Shown: positions 18,712 through 26,610 of the stretch, one piece after another | Position numbering within the stretch: the stretch's first letter is position 1 | Layout of the letters: every line of letters starts with the position of its first letter | Assembly (NCBI GenBank): GCA_944320775.1 | Contig: CALUIV010000005.1 | Location: 62,001-126,000, forward strand | DNA: 64,000 nt | Reading direction: 5' to 3' | Source: an uncultured Paraprevotella sp. | GTDB taxonomy: Bacteria; Bacteroidota; Bacteroidia; Bacteroidales; Bacteroidaceae | Program-made: the position numbers and the translations under genes | Notes under the pieces: model-generated | What the model was told of the DNA's origin: nothing | What the model saw: only the letters and a program-made list of their open reading frames with translations | The model's database searches: none

Positions 18712-20226
18712 TTATTCTTGATTCATTGAGATAATTTCGTCAATATAATTTCTAGTGTTACTTAAACGTGGGACTTTGTGCTGACCTCCAAGTTTTCCCT
18801 TCATTTTCAACCAGTCATTAAATAAACCTTTTCTAGCTGGAATGATTTCCAGTTTTTGTAGCGTGATATCTTTATAACGTTTCGCTTCGTAGTCTGAGTT
18901 AATTTCTTGTAGGGATTGGTCAAGTATATCTCTGAATTTTTCGAGGGAATCCGGTGCTTTGGCAAACTCAATAACCCATTGATGACTACACTTGCCTTGT
19001 TCGTTCATATATATAGGAGCTGCTGTGTAGTCAGAAATTTGTGCTCCTGTCTTTTCACAGGCTATTGCGAGCCCTTTTTCTGCATTGTCAACGATTAATT
19101 CTTCTCCAAAAGCATTGATGAAAAATTTTGTTCGTCCGGTGATAATAAATTTATAAGGATCTTTTTGTGTAAATTTAACTGTATCACCAATCATATAGCG
19201 CCATAATCCACTTGTGGTACTGATCATCATTGCATAATTTTTTCCTGTTTCAATACCCCATAATGGTACGATATTTGGATTCGGATTTTCTAGTTCATCC
19301 ATTGGAATAAATTCATAGAATACTCCATAATCAATCATGAGTAGCATAGCCGGATCATTAGGGTCATTTTGAAGGCCAAAAAATCCTTCACTTGCATTAT
19401 AAGTTTCCATATAATGCATGTTGGGACTGGTGATGAGTTGTTTGTACTGTTCCCGATAGGGTGTGAAAGCTACACCTCCATGGAAAAAAACCTCAAGATT
19501 AGGCCATACTTCTTCCAGATGTTGTTTTCCAGTAATTTCCATCACGCGTGTAAGTACTGAAAGCATCCATGAGGGGACCCCACTGATATTTGTTACATTT
19601 TTGTGGATAGATTCGCGGGCAATGCGGTCTCGTTTTATTTCAAAATCGCTAAGTAGAGCAGTAGACTTTTTGGGAACTCTCATGCAATTGACTATAGGGT
19701 TTATGTTTTCTATAAGAATTGCACTAAGATCACCGACAAGACTGTTCTGAAGATTATAATTTGGTGCGTGACTACCACCAAGAATAAGGGCTTTACCATC
19801 AAAGATACGACTTTTGGGCGTATTTCTTAAATATAAAGCAACGGCATCTGTTCCACCTGCATAATGAGTATCATGCAAACCTTGTTTACTAACAGGAATG
19901 AATTTACTTTTATCATTGGTTGTACCAGACGATTTTGCATACCAACGTACTTGTCCTGGCCAAAGGATGTCTTTTTCTCCGTGGCGCATCCGGTCAATAT
20001 AACTTTTTAATTCTTCATATGTATTTACCGGAGACGTTTGAGCAAATTGAGTGTAATTTTGTACAGTCGAGAAATTATGATGTTTCCCCCACTCAGTTTG
20101 TTTACCATTGGCAATCAGTTTTTTTAGAACCTGATTTTGTATTATTTCTGCATGATTATTGTATGCATCGATCTTGTTCTGTCGAGATTCGAATAGTTTT
20201 CTTGTAATAGATGTTATGCTCATCAT
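18712..20226 (-). CDS. GH3-family acyl-adenylating enzyme
   Basis: A 504-residue member of the GH3 family, named from plant auxin-responsive acyl-acid amido synthetases and widespread in Bacteroidetes. Adenylation motifs are visible: YAKSSGTTNDKSK near residue 102 (phosphate loop), YNASEGFFG, and GDTVKF with the C-terminal FINAFGEELIVDNAEK. It should activate a carboxylic acid with ATP and pass it to an amine or thiol, but the bacterial substrate is not known to me. The enzyme is cytosolic, yet it heads an operon with a lipoprotein and a periplasmic protein. Two ATG codons are in tandem at the start; either may be used. Confidence 0.88.
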   Translation of the reverse strand: MMSITSITRKLFESRQNKIDAYNNHAEIIQNQVLKKLIANGKQTEWGKHHNFSTVQNYTQFAQTSPVNTYEELKSYIDRMRHGEKDILWPGQVRWYAKSSGTTNDKSKFIPVSKQGLHDTHYAGGTDAVALYLRNTPKSRIFDGKALILGGSHAPNYNLQNSLVGDLSAILIENINPIVNCMRVPKKSTALLSDFEIKRDRIARESIHKNVTNISGVPSWMLSVLTRVMEITGKQHLEEVWPNLEVFFHGGVAFTPYREQYKQLITSPNMHYMETYNASEGFFGLQNDPNDPAMLLMIDYGVFYEFIPMDELENPNPNIVPLWGIETGKNYAMMISTTSGLWRYMIGDTVKFTQKDPYKFIITGRTKFFINAFGEELIVDNAEKGLAIACEKTGAQISDYTAAPIYMNEQGKCSHQWVIEFAKAPDSLEKFRDILDQSLQEINSDYEAKRYKDITLQKLEIIPARKGLFNDWLKMKGKLGGQHKVPRLSNTRNYIDEIISMNQE

Positions 20227-20253
20227 TTTCTTTCATAGAATTTCTTTGTTCTG

Positions 20254-20261
20254 CAAAAATA
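20254..20261 (-). promoter_or_regulatory. -7 promoter element (TATTTTTG) for the GH3 operon
   Basis: TATTTTTG followed by CAG lies 28-35 bases before the GH3 start. A TTCG, one mismatch from TTTG, lies 20 bases further upstream. Confidence 0.5.
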
Positions 20262-20333
20262 ACGTAAAGTTTGCAGATAATCGAACTTTCTACAATTTTT
20301 TAATGATGAGCTTATTTTATGTTCAGAACAAGT

Positions 20334-21326
20334 TTATGATTCTTGTTCTTCTTCAAAAGCGGCTGCTTCAGCTGCTGCAATAATTTCTTCTTTGCTAAGC
20401 TTTTTAGGCGATACCCTTATGTCGGAAAGATCAAAGTCTATTGGTGTTGCTTTGTTTTCTTTCTTATTTTCTGTTTCAGGTTGTTTCTTTATTTCTTCTT
20501 CAGGTATCTTTGTTTCCGGAACGACACATAGTGGATTCTCTTCCATTGCTGTCCGTTTGGATTTTGCAGAGAATATTGTTTCTACAAACGATGGCTTTTT
20601 GAGCATCTCAAGTGTTTCCTTGGCGGCAGATTGTTGGCTTTCTTTTTTTGAATAGCCTGTACCGTTTCCACATTTTATACATTCTATCTCAATTTGAGTA
20701 TAAAATATGGGTGAATTTCCGTCTGCAGCTTTTTGATCTAGTAATTTAAATTCTAGATTTACTTTATTTTTCTGGCTCCATTCAATTAGCTTACTCTTAA
20801 AGTTAACTTCTTTATAAGCCATTTTATCCACACTGATTAAATGTTCCAGAATTCTGTTTTTCATGAAACGCATACAATGTTCATAGCCATAATCAAGATA
20901 TATGGCTCCAATCAAAGCTTCAAATGCGTTTCCGCACATGTTATTGTTATGTGAAGCTGTAGAGTGTGAAGAAAATTTTATCAGCTTGTCAAGACCGATG
21001 TCTACTGCAACTTTATTCAGTGTTTCTCGTTGCACAATTTTACTGCGAGCATTTGTCAGGAATCCTTCTCGTTTGCCTTCAAAACGTCTGTATACGACAT
21101 CGCCAACTATTGCATCCAGAATCGCATCGCCTAAGAATTCTAAGCGTTCATTATTAAGCCATTTACCTTCTTCACTTTTTATAGAAGACGATTTGTGCAA
21201 TAGTGCTTGTTTGTATAAACTTATATTTTTGGGATAGAATCCCAAAATCTTATAAAAATAAGAATAAAGCTCCTTTTCTTTTCTAAAAGGGAGCTTTATT
21301 CTTTCTATAATGTTTGAATGAAACAC
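20334..21326 (-). CDS. rnc: Ribonuclease III with charged C-terminal tail
   Basis: RNase III cuts double-stranded RNA, including rRNA precursors. The nuclease signature NERLEFLGDAILD is at about residues 59-71 and FEALIGAIYLDYG supplies the second acidic pair. A dsRNA-binding domain follows (FKSKLIEWSQKNK to SAAKETLEML). The protein is 330 residues; usual bacterial forms are about 225-250. The extra 80 residues are an acidic/lysine-rich low-complexity tail ending EEIIAAAEAAAFEEEQES. The start is GTG (21324-21326), 2 bases after the fabF stop; no nearby ATG fits. A 16-bp hairpin lies inside codons 9-22. It is the last gene of acpP-fabF-rnc. Confidence 0.95.
   Translation of the reverse strand: MFHSNIIERIKLPFRKEKELYSYFYKILGFYPKNISLYKQALLHKSSSIKSEEGKWLNNERLEFLGDAILDAIVGDVVYRRFEGKREGFLTNARSKIVQRETLNKVAVDIGLDKLIKFSSHSTASHNNNMCGNAFEALIGAIYLDYGYEHCMRFMKNRILEHLISVDKMAYKEVNFKSKLIEWSQKNKVNLEFKLLDQKAADGNSPIFYTQIEIECIKCGNGTGYSKKESQQSAAKETLEMLKKPSFVETIFSAKSKRTAMEENPLCVVPETKIPEEEIKKQPETENKKENKATPIDFDLSDIRVSPKKLSKEEIIAAAEAAAFEEEQES
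21262..21301 (-). other. Perfect long hairpin inside the 5' end of rnc
   Basis: GAATAAAGCTCC at 21262-21273 pairs with GGAGCTTTATTC (minus-strand sense), extended by TTTT/AAAA after one bulged base: 16 bp in all with a loop of about 7. It begins 25 bases after the rnc start codon and encodes ordinary residues. In the transcript it is followed by TTATTTTTAT. It may be a self-cleavage site of RNase III or an internal attenuator after fabF; sequence alone does not decide. Confidence 0.6.
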
Positions 21327-21328
21327 AA

Positions 21329-22594
21329 TTATTCAGCGTATTTCTTAAAAATTACACATGCATTGTGACCTCCGAAACCGAATGTATTACTCAAAGCAGC
21401 ACGTACAGTACGTTTTTGAGCCTTGTTGAATGTAAAATTCAAATCATAGTCGATTTCTGGATCTTTATCCTCTTCGTCGTGATTAATGGTAGGAGGAATA
21501 ATATCATTCTGTACGGCCAATACGCTAGCCATTGCCTCTACTGCACCAGCAGCGCCGAGAAGATGTCCCGTCATAGACTTGGTAGAACTGATATTTAATT
21601 TATATGCATTTTCTCCAAACAAAGCTTTGATTGCTTTGGCTTCAGAGATATCGCCTACAGGAGTTGATGTTCCATGAACATTGATATAGTCTATGTCGGC
21701 AGTAGTCAGACCTGCATCTTCCAATGCATTTTGCATAACTAATATTGCACCTAATCCTTCCGGATGTGATGCTGTAATATGGTAAGCATCAGCAGACATA
21801 CCGGCACCAACCATTTCTGCATAGATCTTTGCTCCACGTGCTTTTGCATGTTCTAATTCCTCAAGAATCAAACATCCAGCACCTTCACCGATAACGAAAC
21901 CGTCACGGCTTGCGCTGAATGGACGAGAAGCATGCGTCGGATCATCATTACGTGTTGATAATGCTTTCATGGCATTGAATCCACCAACACCAGCAGGCCA
22001 TACACCTGCTTCTGCACCACCACTGACAATCATGTCGGCTTTACCCAAACGAATCAGGTTAAAAGCGTCGGCTACTGCATTGGTTGATGATGCACACGCT
22101 GAGGTCGTACAATAGTTGGGACCATGGAAACCATACATGATAGAAATATGTCCAGCTGCAATGTCTGCAATCATTTTAGGAATAAAGAATGGATTATATT
22201 TAGGACCCTGTTCTTTTCCGTTAATTGCATAATAACCGGCTTCTTCTTCAAAAGTGTGGATTCCACCTATTCCTACACCATAAATAACGCCAATACGGTT
22301 CTTATTAGCCGTTTCTAAATTCAGTCCACAGTCTTCAATTGCCATCTTTGCAGAAGCAATAGCGTACTGGGTATATAAATCCATCTTGCGAGCTTCTTTA
22401 CGATCAATGTAATCGCTTACATTGAAGTTCTTAACTTCGCAAGCAAACTGTGTTTTGAATTTAGAGGCGTCAAAATGCGTAATAGGACCTGCACCGCTTA
22501 CGCCCTCAAGCATATTCTTCCAAGTTTCCTCAGCAGAATTTCCTAAAGGAGTAACCGCTCCAAGTCCTGTTACTACAACTCTCTTTAATTCCAT
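21329..22594 (-). CDS. fabF: Beta-ketoacyl-ACP synthase II
   Basis: FabF condenses malonyl-ACP with acyl-ACP in fatty acid elongation. The 421-residue protein has the active-site Cys in TTSACASSTNA, and catalytic His residues in INVHGTSTPVGD and KSMTGHLLGAAG. GFGGHNACVIFKK is the usual C-terminal signature. It follows acpP by 20 bases and precedes rnc by 2, the common Bacteroidales order. Confidence 0.98.
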   Translation of the reverse strand: MELKRVVVTGLGAVTPLGNSAEETWKNMLEGVSGAGPITHFDASKFKTQFACEVKNFNVSDYIDRKEARKMDLYTQYAIASAKMAIEDCGLNLETANKNRIGVIYGVGIGGIHTFEEEAGYYAINGKEQGPKYNPFFIPKMIADIAAGHISIMYGFHGPNYCTTSACASSTNAVADAFNLIRLGKADMIVSGGAEAGVWPAGVGGFNAMKALSTRNDDPTHASRPFSASRDGFVIGEGAGCLILEELEHAKARGAKIYAEMVGAGMSADAYHITASHPEGLGAILVMQNALEDAGLTTADIDYINVHGTSTPVGDISEAKAIKALFGENAYKLNISSTKSMTGHLLGAAGAVEAMASVLAVQNDIIPPTINHDEEDKDPEIDYDLNFTFNKAQKRTVRAALSNTFGFGGHNACVIFKKYAE

Positions 22595-22614
22595 TATAGT
22601 TGATTAAAGGAATA

Positions 22615-22851
22615 TTATTTAGCGTTAGCCTCGATGAAAGAGATAGCGTCGCCTACAGTAGCGATTTTCTCAGCCTGATCATCAGGGATTGTAACGTTGA
22701 ATTCCTTTTCCAATTCCATGATCAATTCTACTGTATCCAGTGAATCAGCGCCCAGATCGTTTGTGAAACTAGCTGTTGGAACTACTTCTGACTCATCAAC
22801 ACCCAACTTATCAACGATAATTGCTTTTACTCTTGCTTCGATTTCAGACAT
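22615..22851 (-). CDS. acpP: Acyl carrier protein
   Basis: ACP carries growing acyl chains on a phosphopantetheine arm. The phosphopantetheine Ser is in [11 protein letters not shown] chose the start MSEIEARVK at 22849-22851, giving the normal 78 residues. A longer frame begins at 22956, but its first 35 residues look like leader sequence and would cross the promoter. It heads acpP-fabF-rnc. Confidence 0.98.
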   Translation of the reverse strand: MSEIEARVKAIIVDKLGVDESEVVPTASFTNDLGADSLDTVELIMELEKEFNVTIPDDQAEKIATVGDAISFIEANAK

Positions 22852-22903
22852 AATTATAAGTTTTAAATTATTAATATAGATAATACTTGCTTGTTTTTCA
22901 CTG

Positions 22904-22935
22904 CAAAGGAACGATTTTTTATTTGTATATGCAAA
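22904..22935 (-). promoter_or_regulatory. Promoter of acpP-fabF-rnc (TTTG-N20-TTCCTTTG)
   Basis: On the minus strand TTTG is followed after 20 bases by TTCCTTTG and GC. This matches the -33/-7 spacing of Bacteroidetes promoters, with one mismatch (TT for TA) at the -7 box. The leader to acpP is about 45 bases. Confidence 0.6.
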
Positions 22936-23002
22936 TGTTTGTGGAAATAATTGCATTAAAACTGCACAAATATATGAATTTTGTGCATAAAAACTTCTTT
23001 AT

Positions 23003-24052
23003 TTAATCGTCATACTGTTCTCTACGTAGTGGATAATTCCCGCGAAGTTCTTCAAAATGTTCCGGATGTTGTTTGAGTAGTTCACTGTCTCTATATGGAT
23101 TATACAGGCTAAGCGCCAGTTCTTTTGGGGTTGGAGTATATCCGGCTTTAAAAGGACTTGTCAGAGAGGGCGGATTGATGCTGATGTTTACCTTGATTTT
23201 AAAAAAGTTACAAACAGCTTCAATAGCCATTCTTGAAGCGTTAGCTTTACCATCTGCTGAGTATCCTGCTATATGTGGTGTTCCTATATACGTTTTTTTT
23301 AGCAATTCCAGATTTATGTCCGGTTCATTTTCCCAAGTATCAATGATGGCCTCTCTGATCTGTCCTTCATTGATTGCTTCCAATAGTGCCGTATTATCGA
23401 CTACTTCTCCTCGACTGGTATTGATAATGACAGGGCGTTGTTTCAGATTCGCGAAGAATTTTTTGTCTGCCAAATGATACGTTGGCCATTGTCCATTTCG
23501 TATTAAAGGTGTATGAAAAGATATAATGTCACACTGTTCCATAATATCTTGAAGTGAACAATATGTTGTCGTATTTTCTTTATGTCCAGCCATACTTTGC
23601 ATCTTTGGCGGATCATTTAAGAGAACAGTTACCCCCAATGGGGATAATGCTGCTTGAACAGCCGTACCGACATGTCCTGCTCCAACAAGGCCGATTTTTA
23701 ATTGATTTAATTGGTAACCTTTTTCTTTTTCTAACAGTAGAAGGCTAGCCTGAACGTATTGGCCAACAGATTTTGCGTTACATCCGGGACAGTTACTCCA
23801 TTGAATACCGGCTTTTTCCAGATAATCTGTATCCAAATGATCATAACCGATTGTTGCAGTAGCAATGAATTTGACTTTACTGTTTTTCAGGAGTGATTCA
23901 TCGCATCGTGTACGTGTACGAATAATTAAGGCGTCGGCATCGCGTATATCGTCGTTTTGAATATCTGAACCTTTAATATAAACAACTTCGTCGGCAATAA
24001 GGCTTGCTGCTTCTTGAATATAAGGTATCTTGTCATCAATAACAATCTTCAT
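23003..24052 (-). CDS. pdxB: 4-phosphoerythronate dehydrogenase
   Basis: PdxB oxidises 4-phosphoerythronate in the DXP-dependent vitamin B6 pathway. The 349-residue protein is a D-2-hydroxyacid dehydrogenase: IATATIGYDHLDTDYL, the NAD-binding GLVGAGHVGTAVQ, NTSRGEVVD with the catalytic Arg, WENEPDINLELL with Glu, and GTPHIAGYSADGK with His. The NCPGCNAKSVGQYV segment and SADGKANA are typical of PdxB among these families. A short C-terminal dimer segment follows. It starts 10 bases after the ABC exporter and ends the argS-led run. Confidence 0.95.
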   Translation of the reverse strand: MKIVIDDKIPYIQEAASLIADEVVYIKGSDIQNDDIRDADALIIRTRTRCDESLLKNSKVKFIATATIGYDHLDTDYLEKAGIQWSNCPGCNAKSVGQYVQASLLLLEKEKGYQLNQLKIGLVGAGHVGTAVQAALSPLGVTVLLNDPPKMQSMAGHKENTTTYCSLQDIMEQCDIISFHTPLIRNGQWPTYHLADKKFFANLKQRPVIINTSRGEVVDNTALLEAINEGQIREAIIDTWENEPDINLELLKKTYIGTPHIAGYSADGKANASRMAIEAVCNFFKIKVNISINPPSLTSPFKAGYTPTPKELALSLYNPYRDSELLKQHPEHFEELRGNYPLRREQYDD

Positions 24053-24062
24053 TGTATTTCTC

Positions 24063-25901
24063 TTATAATTGTTGCATATCGTTTAGGCGTTTGTAATAAC
24101 CGTTCTTTGCCAATAGTTCTTCGTGTGTTCCCCGTTCTACAATTTCGCCTTCGTGTAGGACACAGATTTCGTCGGCATTTTTGATTGTAGACAAACGGTG
24201 TGCTATCGCGACTGTTGTCCTTGATTTCATCAGACGTTCCAATGCTTCTTGTACTAAACGTTCTGATTCTGTATCCAATGCAGAGGTAGCTTCATCCAGA
24301 ATAAGTATTGGAGGATTTTTCAGGATGGCACGGGCTATACTGATTCTTTGACGTTGACCGCCAGACAATCTGCAACCCCGGTCGCCAATGTTGGTTTCGT
24401 AGCCAAGTTCACTTTCCATGATAAAATCATGGGCATTAGCTATTTTTGCAGCTTCTATCACTTGTTCCATGGTGGCACCTTCTACACCAAACGCAATATT
24501 ATTGAAGAATGTGTCGTTGAAAAGAATTGCTTCTTGGTTGACGTTGCCAATTATTGAACGTAACCCTTTGATGCTATATTCTTTAACATTGGTACCATCT
24601 ACAAGGATTTCTCCAGAAGAAACATCATGATATCTTGGCAACAAATCGACTAAGGTTGATTTTCCGGAACCAGACTGACCGACAAGGGCTACTGTTTTTC
24701 CTTTTTTGATCGTCAGATTGATATCTTTCAGGACTTGACGGCTTTCGTTATACTGGAAACAAACATTCCGGAATTGAATATCTTCTTTCAGGTCGGAAAT
24801 TTCTTTTGGGTGTTCTGTTTCTTTAATGTTATTTTCCGCTTTTAGAATTTTGTCTATGCGTTCTATGGATGCCAGACCTTTCGGAATACTGTAACCAGCT
24901 TTGGAGAAATCTTTTAATGGGTTGATGACGCTGTACAAAATGACCAGATAAAAGATAAATGTAGGTGCATCAATAGGCGAATGTTGGGCAAAAATCAGTG
25001 TACCGCCAAACCAAAGAACGAGTACGATGAGGCATGTTCCCATGAATTCACTTACAGGATGTGCGGAGGACTGACGGATGGCCACTTTGTTGCAAGCTTT
25101 CCTGTATTCGTTACAGCAGCGTTCAAAACGGTCACACATCTTTTTTTCAGCAATGAAAGCCTTGATAATGCGCAGTCCGCCTAAGGTTTCTTCCATTTGT
25201 GACATTGTGTCGCTCCAAAGATTCTGAGCAGTCATGGACTTTTGTTTTAATTTGCGTCCGATATTTCCCATGACCCATCCCATACCAGGAATGACGACAA
25301 GTGTAAATACGGTCAATTCCCAGCTGGTAAAAAGCATGGTTGCAAAATAAAAAAGAATAAGGATCGGGTTCTTTATTAACATGTCCAGTGAACTCGTAAT
25401 CGAATTCTCAACTTCCAGAACATCACCACTCATACGTGCGATAATATCGCCTTTCCGTTCGTCTGACATGAACGAAAGTGGAAGACGGACTACTTTGTTG
25501 TATAATTGAACTCTGATATCTCGGACTACGTTGGTACGTAACGGTACCATAATAGCCGATGATGCAAAATAGAATCCAGTTTTCAATAGTGTGGTAACAA
25601 TAAGAAACAGACCGATAAACAGTAGGGCAGTAGGAGCTCCATATTCTTTGATTAGTACTGTTGTGCCATAATACATATTGTTGATGAGTATTTCTTTTAT
25701 TGGAGCGTCTGAGTTCCATGGCATGAAAGTATATATGTCTGTATTTTCATTTAATCCGAAGAGCATTTCCAATAGTGGAATAATGGATAAAAATGAAAAT
25801 ACGGTAAGTACTGCCGAGAGCATGTTGAACAGTACGGATAAGATCATATATTTTTTATAAGGTAAAGCGAATCGCTTCAGAACTTGAAAAAATTCTTTCA
25901 T
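24063..25901 (-). CDS. ABC exporter, MsbA-like (fused membrane and ATPase domains)
   Basis: A 612-residue half transporter that would work as a homodimer to flip or export a lipid or other hydrophobic substrate. Six membrane helices occupy about 15-330. The ATPase domain holds Walker A GQSGSGKST, the signature LSGGQRQR, Walker B PILILDEATSALD and the H-loop AIAHRLST. MsbA (lipid A) is the natural guess for an envelope-housekeeping neighbourhood, but lipid A and multidrug exporters share all these motifs. It lies 31 bases after the RNase H gene and 10 before pdxB. Confidence 0.92.
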   Translation of the reverse strand: MKEFFQVLKRFALPYKKYMILSVLFNMLSAVLTVFSFLSIIPLLEMLFGLNENTDIYTFMPWNSDAPIKEILINNMYYGTTVLIKEYGAPTALLFIGLFLIVTTLLKTGFYFASSAIMVPLRTNVVRDIRVQLYNKVVRLPLSFMSDERKGDIIARMSGDVLEVENSITSSLDMLIKNPILILFYFATMLFTSWELTVFTLVVIPGMGWVMGNIGRKLKQKSMTAQNLWSDTMSQMEETLGGLRIIKAFIAEKKMCDRFERCCNEYRKACNKVAIRQSSAHPVSEFMGTCLIVLVLWFGGTLIFAQHSPIDAPTFIFYLVILYSVINPLKDFSKAGYSIPKGLASIERIDKILKAENNIKETEHPKEISDLKEDIQFRNVCFQYNESRQVLKDINLTIKKGKTVALVGQSGSGKSTLVDLLPRYHDVSSGEILVDGTNVKEYSIKGLRSIIGNVNQEAILFNDTFFNNIAFGVEGATMEQVIEAAKIANAHDFIMESELGYETNIGDRGCRLSGGQRQRISIARAILKNPPILILDEATSALDTESERLVQEALERLMKSRTTVAIAHRLSTIKNADEICVLHEGEIVERGTHEELLAKNGYYKRLNDMQQL

Positions 25902-25932
25902 AATAAAAAAAATCTAATTGGAATATAAGGGA

Positions 25933-26574
25933 CTATTTACGGCCAAAATCCGCTGGAACTTCTCCCCATTCAGAGGTGTTCCATTTAAGAACTTGTGTGT
26001 TATAGGAATTGTTTTTGAGCCAGCTCTCTGCTCTGTCAATCATCTGGAAAACTTCTTCTGTGCGTGCATTACGTTCCAGTTTTGTTTTACATTTTTTCTG
26101 TTTGATCCATCCGATTGCATTACGGCTGTCGGAATAAATGGGCATGGATAAACCTTGTTTCTTAAGTAGAGCCAGTGCATGTACTATTGCCAAAAATTCA
26201 CCGATATTATTTGTACCGTGTATTGGACCAAAATGAAAAATTTGTTGTCCAGTACGTAAGTAAACACCTCTATACTCCATGGGGCCTGGATTCCCGCTGC
26301 AGGCTGCGTCCACGGCAATAGCTTCTTTTTGTACAACCTGAGGGTATTGTGAGGTATCGTTGGATTGTTTCGTTTCTAAATTGGTTTCTTCCTTCTTTTT
26401 TCCTATATATATATAAGGAGAAGAGTTATAGGCTTTCTCGGCTTCTTCCTGTGTGTTGAAAGATTTGTAAATGGCACCTTCATAGCCATTAATTTGCCGT
26501 TGGCAATCTGTCCAGGAAGTATATATTCCCGGACAGATACCATTCCAAACGACATAATATTTGTTTTTACCCAT
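25933..26574 (-). CDS. Ribonuclease HI with N-terminal viroplasmin-type domain
   Basis: Removes RNA from RNA-DNA hybrids. The 213-residue protein opens with a caulimovirus viroplasmin/RNase H1 hybrid-binding domain (KYYVVWNGICPGIYTSW, NTQEEAEKAY), then a Lys/Glu linker, then a short RNase H domain. The metal-binding residues can be followed: Asp in VDAACSGNPG, Glu in NNIGEFLAI, Asp in YSDSRNA and the last Asp in PADFGRK. It lies 36 bases after argS. Confidence 0.92.
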   Translation of the reverse strand: MGKNKYYVVWNGICPGIYTSWTDCQRQINGYEGAIYKSFNTQEEAEKAYNSSPYIYIGKKKEETNLETKQSNDTSQYPQVVQKEAIAVDAACSGNPGPMEYRGVYLRTGQQIFHFGPIHGTNNIGEFLAIVHALALLKKQGLSMPIYSDSRNAIGWIKQKKCKTKLERNARTEEVFQMIDRAESWLKNNSYNTQVLKWNTSEWGEVPADFGRK

Positions 26575-26610
26575 TTCTTTTGGGGAATTCTTTTTTCCTT
26601 GAGTGTAAAA

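Noticed and set aside
20326..20352. GAACAAG/CTTGTTC hairpin at the rnc stop as a terminator
   Set aside because: The stem is only 7-8 bp, overlaps the stop codon and is not followed by a T-run on the minus strand.
22615..22956. Longer acyl carrier protein start at 22956
   Set aside because: The extra 35 residues are unlike ACP, and the frame would cross the promoter at 22904-22935. The 78-residue start fits the family.
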